From positions 71,070,591-71,134,590 of the forward strand of contig OX352773.1 in assembly GCA_947095535.1 (NCBI GenBank): a stretch of 64,000 bases of DNA, read 5' to 3'. The notes under the pieces were generated by a model that ran no database searches, had not been told where the DNA came from, and worked only from the letters and a program-made list of their open reading frames with translations. This stretch comes from Poecilobothrus nobilitatus (lineage: Eukaryota > Arthropoda > Insecta > Diptera > Dolichopodidae). A program made the position numbers and the translations under genes. This document shows positions 1 to 9,542 of this stretch, piece after piece. How positions within the stretch are numbered: position 1 is the first letter of the stretch; every line of letters begins with the position of its first letter.

Positions 1-738
1 CTTAGAATACACTGAGAAAAAAAATTATTTAAATTTAATCATACAAAAAATTTTATACTTTACTGTATGTACTATACCTACATACATATATATTTAAATT
101 TGTATTAAATTTTCACTAATACATAAATAATATTTTCTTGCAAACATCAAAACATTGATAACGTTTATTATTAAACTATAAGTATTTTAAGTAACTTTTT
201 TTTTGTTTTTTTTATTTGTTTTGGGGTTATTCAGAGAAAAGGTTAACACGGCGGTGCATCTATCAATTTGTAATAAAGGAAAACATTAGAAATTAAAAAT
301 AAACAAAAACAAAAAATGAAATTAAAATTATTTATATGTAGGCATATATATATTTTAAGGAAATATAACATAGTTAGATGTAGATATATTATAGAAGAAA
401 CATATACAACAAATTGTAAATTATTTAATTTTTATAATAATTGACTTATTTAGTTTAGATTTAAAATCAATGTTTCAAAATAAAAAATTAAAATTAATTT
501 TAATTAATTTTTGATCATTTATTTAAAAATATTAAATGTAAAAGAAATGTACAAAATGAAAAGTTATACATACATAATATGTATTTATTGGATTGGAGCG
601 ATGCTAATGTCTTAAACTTGTATAAAAGACGTCATATTTTTATAATATCTATTTATTTAAAATATAAATTTTTTAATAAAATATTAATAATACGTATTTA
701 AAAAATACATTTATTTATTATACATAAAATTTTGAACA
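1..738. other. AT-rich noncoding DNA, no gene seen
   Basis: Homopolymers and AT-rich sequence. The only GC-richer patch is 241-260, just after a T-rich tract ending in CAG (231-234). This could be a splice acceptor, but the reading frames after it are short and nothing supports a gene here. Confidence 0.6.
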
Positions 739-905
739 TCTGATCAATGTCGCAGTGCGTAAGTCATTGGTTTTTCAGCGAAAAATCTCAGGTTCAAATC
801 TTGGTCTGGTCGAAATATTATATAAAATACAAATAATATAATGTAAATTTAATAAATAATGTAATTATAATATAATATTTGTAGGCTATTTTATGTAATT
901 GGTGG
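739..905 (+). mobile_element. SINE-C copy 1, tRNA-derived
   Basis: The head has a pol III A-box-like stretch (GCAGTGCGTAAGTC, about 751-764) and a B-box-like GGTTCAAATC (791-800). An AT-rich body follows, ending in GTAGGCTATT...GGTGGCTACC. It matches the element at 49630 through the head (GCAGTGCGTAAGTCA, then TCTCRGGTTCAA) and more loosely in the body. The acceptor and anticodon arms do not form a normal cloverleaf, so this is a SINE head and not a working tRNA gene. No clear target-site duplication was found. Confidence 0.6.
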
Positions 906-3195
906 CTACCACAGTTCAATTTGAAATTGCTCATATAACTGTAAATATTTCTGTAAAACAAGACCATATGTCTAACTATTCTTAAACCTAAAAGATAGGT
1001 CTGTTAAAGAACTTTAAAATAGTATACTATAGTATATTATATTGGTACAAGTTGTCCCATTTGAGTACATGGTATATAAAAGGAAAAAAAACCTGAAAAT
1101 GAACGATTGATTAATTTCCTTATCACATTGTATATTATAGTGTTATAAATTTGCGTATTAGATCAACTCTGTCTGTCTGTCCATTTTCTCATCTGTCTAT
1201 CTGTTCATAAAACTCTCAGACTGTTTAACATAATGCAATGCATACCCTAGTTAGATATAATAATTTTTTTTAAATATCTTTATTAGGTTGACCCGCTGTC
1301 CTTCCATCCGTCCTACCGTCTGTTCATCCTATCATCTGTTTACACAATTTTTATACTGTTTGATAAGACAATACTATTTAAACCAAACTTTAATGAAAAA
1401 TTTATTCGTCAGGTCTCCAAATTATCACAGGGCTCAAAATTTCACTCAATAGATTAAAATTGATAGAAGAAAAATATTTTAGAATAAGCATAAATCACTT
1501 CAGGAAAGTGTTTGTGCTTTTTCCATTAAGAGCCAGATAATACCTTTTATGTGTCGATGTCCCTTAATAATCCTTGTTTATAAACTTTGAGGATTAATCA
1601 CAGTGTATTTCAGATTCTTTTTTAATTTTCAGTATATAAATTCGTTGCTTAAGGGTAAGTTCATATGGGATGCATGCATCCAGATGCAAAAATTATCTCG
1701 GTTACATTTCGTGTATTCTTCGGTAATATTAACGAATATTTTGCATCCATTATGCATTCACTTGTTCGCGAGCTGCAAAGTGGCGACATTTTTATTTTGA
1801 AAGTTTTATTTGCAAGTACCCAGTAGGCTAGTATATGTATATTGCTTTGACATTTGATGAAAACATTTTTTATTTACAAAACACAAAATGGTTAAACCAG
1901 AAAACATTGTTATTTTATGTACGAAAAAATTTTAATTAAATTATAAATACAATTTATTAATACACATAAAAAATTAATTTATAAAATTATTAAAAAATTA
2001 ATTATTAAAATTATATCTATTTTCAAAATATTTCAAAATATTTAACGTTCAAAATTTTTGACGTTTGATTTTACCTCTGTATTTGACGTTAAAACAAATT
2101 TGCATCTTGTATTCTTCTTATAGAGGATGCAAAAAATTTTTCATCTAAAAAGAGCGAAATGGAGAGCATGTCATACGATATATATTTTCAACTAATCAAA
2201 TTTTTGCATCCGGATACATGAATCCCATGTCAACTTACCCTAAAGCCGGAAGGCTTAAATTTTCAATCAACGCCTAAAAATATTATTTTTTATATCATGC
2301 TAATGGTGTGTTTTTGGCTATATACTAAGTAAATTTTCAGTAGATATAACTGTATATTAAGTTTCTACGTGTAAGATGCACAGATAATAAAACTAACATT
2401 CTATAGATAATATCGGCTGTAATATACATATATACTAACTGTAAAAAACAACTGTTTTAAAGATGTAACTTTTAGGTATATCATTATTTAACTTAAAAAA
2501 AAAAACTTAAAATAAGCACATTGTTTTTTAAACAATACTGCATTCACCCTTTTTTTTAAATCTATATTTACCTGTATGTCATTCTGAGTAATTAAAATTA
2601 ATACCAAGAATCCCATATGTATACAATTAAAAATTAAAATACATATATTAAATTATTTAAATATAATCTAAACGGAAATTTTTCATAGATCACGTGTATA
2701 ATTTTCCGTTGTTTACACTTAAATAATATCATAAAACTTGTGTAATTATGAGATATTCATTGTAAGGCAATTGGTTTGTTTTTTGGGTCATTCTAATTAG
2801 ACAACAACAACGAGATAAGAATAGAGGTACAAAATATTATAAAGTCGTCATTATTTATCTTTTTTTGTTTCAATATTTGTTTGTGGCGAATCATTTTTTA
2901 ATTTTCTAAAAAAAGAAATTAAACTTTAAAATTTCATTTAGTTGTTTTGTTTTCTTTGTAACTAAAAATAAAAATTTTATATCGGCTCATTTCACTGGTA
3001 TTTTAAAAATAAAATTTTATTTGTACTTCAAAAAAAAAAAAAAAACCAGATCACACTTTATAATACAGCAAGTGTCACATAATTACGAGAGACTTTTCAG
3101 AATTTTTTTTCTAGTTAATCACATCGATCTGCGTGACTTGGTGACAGTTTTACAAAACTTTTAAGAGCATGGTTTCAGGATATTATTGTTATTAT
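906..3195. other. AT-rich noncoding stretch
   Basis: No gene seen. It contains the degenerate R1 fragment listed separately. A hexamer-like sequence (GGGATGCATGCATCC-type words) recurs near 1668-1685 and again near 2205-2225, as ATGCATCCAGATGCAAAA and TTTTTGCATCCGGATACATG. This suggests the two ends of an old inverted element of roughly 550-580 bp that I could not delimit. Confidence 0.5.
1158..1465 (+). repeat. Repeat R1, two decayed head fragments
   Basis: Two consecutive stretches carry the R1 head signature: pyrimidine-rich TCTGTCTGTCTGTCC followed by TTCATAAAACTCTCAGACTG (1170-1224), and CCATCCGTCCTACCGTCTG followed by TTTACACAATTTTTATACTG (1304-1358). The second continues into AACCAAACTTTAATG and CAGGTCTCC as in the intact copy at 26995. 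Both are in + orientation, heavily diverged and truncated. Confidence 0.5.
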
Positions 3196-3311
3196 TTTTT
3201 AGTTTATTCCTTTGCCACACTCCCACGCTGGTGATTCGAACCCACACTCCCTCGCCGGTGTTTACAGTGATTATTATATACGCTCTTCACCACTAGGTCA
3301 CAGAGGCTCTC
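3196..3311 (-). mobile_element. SINE-A copy, 3'-truncated
   Basis: Reverse-strand tRNA-like head: CCTAGTGGTGAAGAGCG (A box) and GGTTCGAATC (B box) read on the minus strand. The post-B-box stem and the whole 3' tail seen in full copies are missing or rearranged. An old copy. Confidence 0.7.
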
Positions 3312-3565
3312 GGATACTACTCGTATATTTCACTTTTTTGAATTTTGAATTGGTTCGATTGGTTCCATAATACGCTAAATTCATTATTAAAACTACTATC
3401 TATATTTATAACCTTGAGCTTAAATGATGTCGACTAATTTATTTTATTATTAAAATTAATGAAAACATATTTTCCAAAAATTGTAATGTGTGTGGAAAAT
3501 TAACTACAAATCCCTATTTGAAAGTTTTAATAAATTTTTACTTTAGATTTAATATATGTATTAAC

Positions 3566-3906
3566 TGAAGACATTTTCACTTTTAGTGAAAACATTTTTA
3601 CATTGAGTGAATTTATTTTTACATTAAGTGAAGATTTTTCACTTAAAGTGAAGACATTTATAATAAAATGAAGAGGTCTTTGTTTAAAGTAAAACAATCT
3701 TCACTTAGAATAAAAAATTTTTACTTAAGGTAAAAATATCCTTTTTTATTTTAACTGAAGACATTGCTTTAAGTCTGAACATTTATAATAAAATAAAAAT
3801 GTTTTTCCTTAAAGTAAAAAATTTTCACTTAAAGTAAAAATATCTAAACTTAAAGTAAAAATCTCTTCACTTAAACTAAAAATGTCTTTACTTAAAGAAA
3901 AAAAAA
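3566..3906. repeat. Degenerate minisatellite of TTCACTTAAAGTGAA-like units
   Basis: About fourteen imperfect units of roughly 22-25 bp. Each is built on a near-palindrome (CACTTAAAGTGAA or ACTTAAAGTAAA) followed by an A/T-rich spacer such as AACATTTTT. The unit repeats from 3570 to a terminal poly-A at 3897-3911. The self-complementary core means each unit could form a small hairpin, and the array could form alternative larger ones. No coding potential. Confidence 0.8.
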
Positions 3907-4241
3907 AAAAAATCTATTAAAGTGTAAAAGACCATCTCCTGATTTGAAAACTTGAACTCAGTTTTTAGCTAAATTGGCTTCTGGCTATTTCAGATATTGG
4001 GTTTGCACCAGATAAGTTTTAGTCCCTTCCGGAAACGATATGTATCTTTAACTTTTCATCTTTTATTTTCAATATAAAATACTTTAAAATTCATTTTTTC
4101 GACGTTTTTATTGGCAAAACCTGTACAGCTTTTGCATTTTCAATTGCTTGCATTCGATTAAAGTTTTTCGTGCATTCTGTTTTGTCAAAAGTTAAAAATC
4201 GGATGATTGGTTTTTCTTTGTATTCCATTCATTTTTTTTTT

Positions 4242-4430
4242 AGTTTTTTTAGTGCATTTCCCTGCCACATAAATGTAACAAGGAAATTGCACATCCTTTC
4301 TTTTTCAGGCGTGGCTGTACATATCGGAAGGCGGAATTACTCTTACGACGTGTGTGGGATTCGCACCCACACTACCTCGGTGTTTACAGCGTATGTTATA
4401 CGCTCTTACCCACTAGGCCGCTGAGGCCCC
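4242..4430 (-). mobile_element. SINE-A copy, near full length
   Basis: On the minus strand it starts GGGGCCTCAGCGGCCTAGTG (4430 leftwards), has the B box with one change (GGTGCGAATCC) and the GTCGTAAGAG stem. The tail runs through GTGGCTGTACA..., ending in TGGCAGGGAAATGCACTAAAAAAAC. The order head, hairpin, tail and poly-A defines the family. Confidence 0.85.
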
Positions 4431-5211
4431 TATTCAATATCATTTTAAATTTAATTTCCATAACTGTATTCTGTATGATGGGGCTATTAAAATATTCTTT
4501 ATTTCTTTTATTTAACTTTTCGTTTTTTTTTTGGGTTCAATTATTTGTACACAGCTAAATTAATAAACAATACGCCGATGCCGAAATGAATCAAACCAAA
4601 TTAAGGTAAAGTATATTAAGTATATACAGTAATGCAAATAAGAACAACGTAACTTGGCTATTTTATTATCATGTTATTATCATAATGACATGTTTATAAT
4701 TCTTTTTATTGTTTTTTAAATAATGAAAAATATTTTTTTTGTATTTTTAAGAATTTTTTTAAATATTACTTGTATATGTATGTATCTGAAATTTTGAATT
4801 ATTTTATTACTTTTTTATGGCATATGGTTTTTTGTATGTTATTTAAAAGACCAACAATTTTGATCTAAAATAAAGTTTATAAAGTTAGTCATAATAAGTT
4901 AATTTCATAATATAATATCAAATTATGATTCTAATTGTTAATCAATGTGATTCACTGTACCTAGTTATAGCTTTTTTTCAAATAACACGTTATATATATT
5001 ATGTTGTGATCCCATTACATTGTATTGAATTGTCTTTTATTTCATTAATTATTTTGGTAACACTTTTTTCCATTCTTTAAACTATAATTATTAATATAAT
5101 ATTAAAATTAAATTTATTTCGCCAATAAAACGAATTTTTGATGAGAACATATTACTATTATAAATTAAAAATCTTATAAATAAGTGTTCTTCATAAGCTT
5201 CATAAGATTTC
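4431..5211. other. AT-rich noncoding stretch
   Basis: Only AT-rich sequence. No repeat or gene signal was recognised. Confidence 0.5.
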
Positions 5212-5575
5212 CCTACAAAATCAAAAAACTCAAAATCCAAAAAAATGAAATCCAAACACCACAAAACAAACCCAAACCACATAAAATTCAAACATGGCAA
5301 AATCCAAATCACAATCTCCGACTGTTTTTATTAGCGGCGACATACATATTTCAATTACACAACATTCAAAATAGTGGGGGCTATCATTTACAAAACACAG
5401 TCTCAAATTTGGATTTATCTAAATTAAGATTTTGTTATGTTAAGGTTCTGTTGGTCTTGGATTACCAGTGTTTCGATTATGTGATATTTGGCTTATAATA
5501 TGTTTGGATTATATACTTTTTAGATTTTATGAATTTCTGAAAATAATAAATGTTTGGATTTTGAGAAAAGGGAAT
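5212..5575. mobile_element. Foldback-like locus F1 with CAAAATCC sub-repeats
   Basis: The left arm (5212-5315) is a loose array of CAAAATCCAAA, CAAACCCAAAC and AAAATTCAAAC words. The right arm (5408-5575) is the complementary array: TTTGGATTT, AGATTTTG, GTTTGGATTATA, TGTTTGGATTTTG. Long inverted arms made of short direct repeats are typical of foldback elements. A 104-codon open frame across this region (5184-5498) is a by-product of the C/A-rich strand. No clean target duplication was identified. Confidence 0.45.
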
Positions 5576-6197
5576 TTGTAGGATTACCGCTTCATAAGTA
5601 TTCTATGTAGAAAAGTTTTAAAATGATAGAAGAACGTTATAATGTAGTTATATATAAACCTTACATTATTCTCTTAAAACTTAATGACATTTTAGGTATT
5701 TTAGGTATTTTGTTATGGATTTTTTATTTTTATAAATAATCTGATATAAAAATCTTTCTAGTAACCAAGTAAATCTTATAGTAACCATTTTTCCAATTAT
5801 CTAAAACAACTTAAATTTTCCTAATTTAATTCTTAATAATGAATTCATACTTATTCAAATTAAAAAAATGAGAAAATTTAGTTACCTTATTTTGTCTTTT
5901 AAATAAACAATGTTGAACAACTAAGAGATAAAATGCTAAACTTAAAAATATGTTAGCCCTCATATTATCCTCAAAAACTTTACAGAGAAGTTTTCAGGGT
6001 GAATTTCTACTCATTATGTAAATAACGCTAAAAAATATATTAATATAATTCTGGAGAAATTTTACCTGAAGAAATTTTGATACTGAGTACATTTACATAA
6101 GTAAAATTCCATATTTGAACACAAAAATCTACAGCAGTAATATTTTTCAAATTTTTATGAAAATATATAATATATTTGACAAATAATAACGTATTCT
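5576..6197. other. AT-rich noncoding stretch
   Basis: No gene seen. A short tandem duplication TTTTAGGTATTTTAGGTATTTTG lies at about 5693-5714. Confidence 0.5.
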
Positions 6198-6342
6198 AGG
6201 AGCCTCAATGACCTAATTGGTAAGAGAGTATTATATACACTGTAATGATCGAGGAAATACGGGTTCGAATCCCACATACGTCGTAAGAATAATTTCCCTT
6301 TACGATATTTACAGAAACACTAAGGCAAAGACAAAGTTACAT
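6198..6342 (+). mobile_element. SINE-A copy, diverged
   Basis: GAGCCTCAATGACCTAATTG (A box region), CGGGTTCGAATCCCACA (B box), then GTCGTAAGAATAATTTCCCTTTACGATAT. The 3' tail is decayed (AAACACTAAGGCAAAGAC). One of the oldest copies in the window. Confidence 0.75.
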
Positions 6343-6725
6343 AATAATTTCAGTAAAAACAAAATAATTGGGGATGGCAAAATTTAAAATTGTATAAATT
6401 TTCACTCAAAAAGGTACCTCAGGAAGTAAGTAAGGTAGCTGCTATATTTTCCAAAATTTTATTAAAAGAAATAAAATTTTTAACAGAGATTAGAATTTCC
6501 CAAGATATATACAAAACTCGATAAAAATTTGTATGAAAACAAAAAAATTGAGAATGCCAAAAGTTAAAATTGGATAAAAATTCATCCAACAATAATATAA
6601 TATGAGAGTTAAGAAAATTCGAATAATTAAATTCAATATCATGCTAGACCTTTAACATGATGCAAGGTTTGAATTTTCTCCAAAATATATCAATATCTAA
6701 AATAGAATATCTCAAAATATGGGCT

Positions 6726-6920
6726 GGGGCCTCGGTGGCCTAGTGGGGAAGAGCGTATAAAATACACTGCAAACATCGAGGGAGCATAGGTTCGAATCCC
6801 ACACATGTCGTAAGAGTTATTCCCGCTTACGACATTCACAGCCACGTCTGAACAGGAAAGGCTGTGTAATTTCCTGTCCACATTTATGTGGCAGAGAAAT
6901 TCATTAAAAAAAGAAAAAAA
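6726..6920 (+). mobile_element. SINE-A copy, full length
   Basis: GGGGCCTCGGTGGCCTAGTG head, AGGTTCGAATCCCACAC B box, GTCGTAAG...CTTACGAC hairpin. The tail TTTCCTGTCCACATTTATG leads to TGGCAGAGAAATTCATT and an A-rich end. Almost collinear with the copies at 9363, 40685, 55559 and 55911. Confidence 0.9.
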
Positions 6921-7084
6921 TATGGTCTAAAAAATTAGCGAGATTTATAGAATAATGAATTAACGTTCATTACAATTTCGTTCATTACAAAATTTTACCT
7001 TTATGTTTTTAACAACAAAAAATAAGTACATAAAAATTTGTATTAAAACTTCTCATTTATTTTTAAATTTAAATTGCTTATTTT

Positions 7085-7260
7085 TTCTGTCGACAAGGTA
7101 CACTTTTTAGATATCGTGCTACAGTGAAAGTGCTGAAATATCTGAATGCTGGAAAGTCCAGTAGTTCCGATGAAATTTCAAATACGATTCTCAGTCTATA
7201 GTTTATGCTCCTCACGCTGAACGTAATTAGTATCTAACTCGACTCGATCAGTGCATATCC
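7085..7260 (+). pseudogene. Relic of a non-LTR retrotransposon reverse transcriptase
   Basis: In the frame ending at the stop at 7199-7201, the sequence reads ATVKVLKYLNAGKSSSSDEI then SNTIL. This resembles the N-terminal reverse-transcriptase block of non-LTR elements (LK..K(A/S)PGPDGIP..(I/V)L), in which the conserved Pro and Gly-Pro residues have been lost here. The reading frame stops immediately afterwards. The segment is clearly more GC-rich than its surroundings. It is a short, dead fragment of unknown clade and orientation +. The match is by eye to a family pattern, so a chance resemblance cannot be excluded. Confidence 0.4.
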
Positions 7261-9362
7261 TAATGTGTATAAAGAAAAAAAATTCTAAGAATAAAAAAAC
7301 CTTAAATACAAATAAACTTTAGAAATAATTGTCCATTTTGTATTAATTACAAAAAATTAAATACATCCAAAATTTTATTCTCCTTTTAAATGTCCATAAC
7401 GGCCTTTTCAAAAATTTTCTTTTTTTTTTTTTTAATTTTCTTTTATTTAAATTCATTTTCCTAATGTTTAGAAATAAGCTTGCAATTTTAAACCCCTTAA
7501 ATTATTTATCTTCTTCATATTATAAAATGAATTGTATCAAAAAAACCGAAAAAGTGGCTCAAATTCACATCATAATAATATAACTTATACGAACGAATAT
7601 ACCTTAATCTATCATGTTTCTTTAGATATAGATACATATCACATATTATATAGGTACACATATTCAATTCAATAAAACAAAAATAAAATAAATAAAAAAT
7701 AAAATCGTATTCTCTTTGGACTTAACAAAATATAAACGAAAAAAAAAAAAAAAAAATGGGGGGTATTTTTTTCAAATAGAACGACCCAACCCACCGCAAT
7801 GCAAAGCAAAATATTAAAAATAAAGAAAATAAATAACATACTTATATTTATATATAGCTAAAAATTTGTTTTTGTTTTTTTCATTTTTCATTTTTTTCTT
7901 ACTATAAAAATTAAAGCTTTGATTCAGGTGTATAAAGAGAGAACAAAATTAATATTTTATAAAAAGTTAAATTAACAGTATTTATTAATCCTTTTCTCTC
8001 AATCGTATAATTCTCACAATACTACAATTTAATTTTTTTTTTGCTTTTATTACTCAATTTTAAAAAATAAAACTAAATATAAATTTTATACTTGCATATA
8101 TATAAATATTATAGTATAAATGTATAAAAATAAAAGTATATTAACATATCATGATATTTTCTGTAAATCAAATAAGATAGTTACAATTAAACAACTTTCA
8201 TAAACATGCATATGTTACTCTTAAGTTTTAGCTTAGGTCTACACATATGAAAAACAAATTGAATAGAAAAACAATTTGAAAGAGAATTTTCCAATTAAGT
8301 AGAGAATATTATACTCAATTCTCAAATAAAATATAAAGATTGGAGACAAAGATTAGAGTCCAATCCAAGTAAAAGAAAAAAAAATAACTTTGAGTATTAT
8401 CTTCTACCTTACCTTATTAACATCACACACGTTTTTTTTATTATTTTTCACTCATTTTAATAAAATCATGTGCTAAAATCTTAAACAAAGGGTTAAAAAT
8501 AATATATGCATTTCTCTTTATAAAAATTTAAGATTTTTATTTTTTGTTTCAATATGTGGGTGGTTTGATTTTTGAGTAGAATTTAATTTTTCTCTTTTGA
8601 TTTTATTTTAAAATGAAGAGAAAATTTGAAAAAAAAACTCTTTTCTTCATATTTTGTATTAGGTATATCTATTTATATAATAGGAAAAATTAATAATTTT
8701 TTTATATTTTTAGTGGCTTAAAAGTTGATTTTAAAACAAGTAATGTTAAATACATAAAAATTTTTTCTAGATTATATACTAAGTGTTTAAATTATGTTTT
8801 GAAATGAAAATCTAGTTTTCTTAAGTACACACGATATATTTTGTATAAAATCGTTGTTAAAAGTTAACTTAATTAATTTATTAAATATATAATAAAATAA
8901 GTAACTGGTGACTTTAATTTACTTTAAGTATTACATAATATATAGTTATTTAGCAAATTTAATATTGTGGTAATTCTAATATAGTTTAATAATTATCATT
9001 TATCTAAAATGATCCAGTATTAACAAGGGTTTTGACAGTGATTTTCCGATTATTTACTATTAACTGTTCCTTATTAACCAATCAATTTTCTTTAAAAACC
9101 AATCCATTATTAGGGTATTTTTTAGCAAGTTTACCGGAGCTTTATTTCTGGTGAAAATTGTAGTAAAGGAACATTCCAGCTTAAATTTGCACACCAAATG
9201 ATATGATACATATGTATTTTGTGAAAATTTAATTTCGAATATTTAGAATTTTTCTAAAAATATTTTAATTTAGGTAGGATAGGTTTTGATAGCAATTGAT
9301 AGTTTAGCAATAGTAATTGATTAGTTTTTTTTAAATTAAATTATAAAGAATGTCAAAGTGTA
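7261..9362. other. AT-rich noncoding stretch
   Basis: Poly-A and poly-T runs (7421-7433, 7740-7756) and low-complexity DNA. No gene, RNA gene or recognisable mobile element was seen. Confidence 0.5.
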
Positions 9363-9542
9363 GGGGCCTCGGTGACCCTTGGGTAAGAGGGTATATATAC
9401 GCTCTAAACATCGAGGGGTTTGAAACCCACACACGTCGCAAAAGTTATTCCCCTTTACGACATTTACAGCCACGCCTAAAAAGGAAAGGCTTTGTAATAT
9501 CTTGTCCACATTTATGTGGCAGAGAAATGCACTAAAAAAAAA
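9363..9542 (+). mobile_element. SINE-A copy, full length
   Basis: Starts GGGGCCTCGGTGACCCTTGG with a damaged A box. It has GTCGCAAAAG...CTTTACGAC where the hairpin stem is mutated, then the usual tail GGCAGAGAAATGCACTAAAAAA. The B box is mutated (GGTTTGAAACC), so this copy is unlikely to be transcribed by pol III. Confidence 0.88.

Noticed and set aside
231..292. Splice acceptor TTATTCAG followed by GGTTAACACGGCGGTGCATC
   Set aside because: It could be the last exon of an upstream gene, but only 15-20 codons follow in any frame, with no supporting family.
3566..3906. CRISPR-like array
   Set aside because: The units are degenerate and contiguous with A/T-rich spacers, not identical repeats with unique spacers, and the genome is eukaryotic.
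5184..5498. 104-codon open frame (+)
   Set aside because: It runs through the CAAAATCC sub-repeats of F1. The C/A bias removes stops, and there is no motif or splice context.
6726..6810. tRNA genes suggested by A and B boxes in several places
   Set aside because: The boxes belong to SINE heads. The acceptor and anticodon arms do not form, and the sequences run into shared 3' tails.
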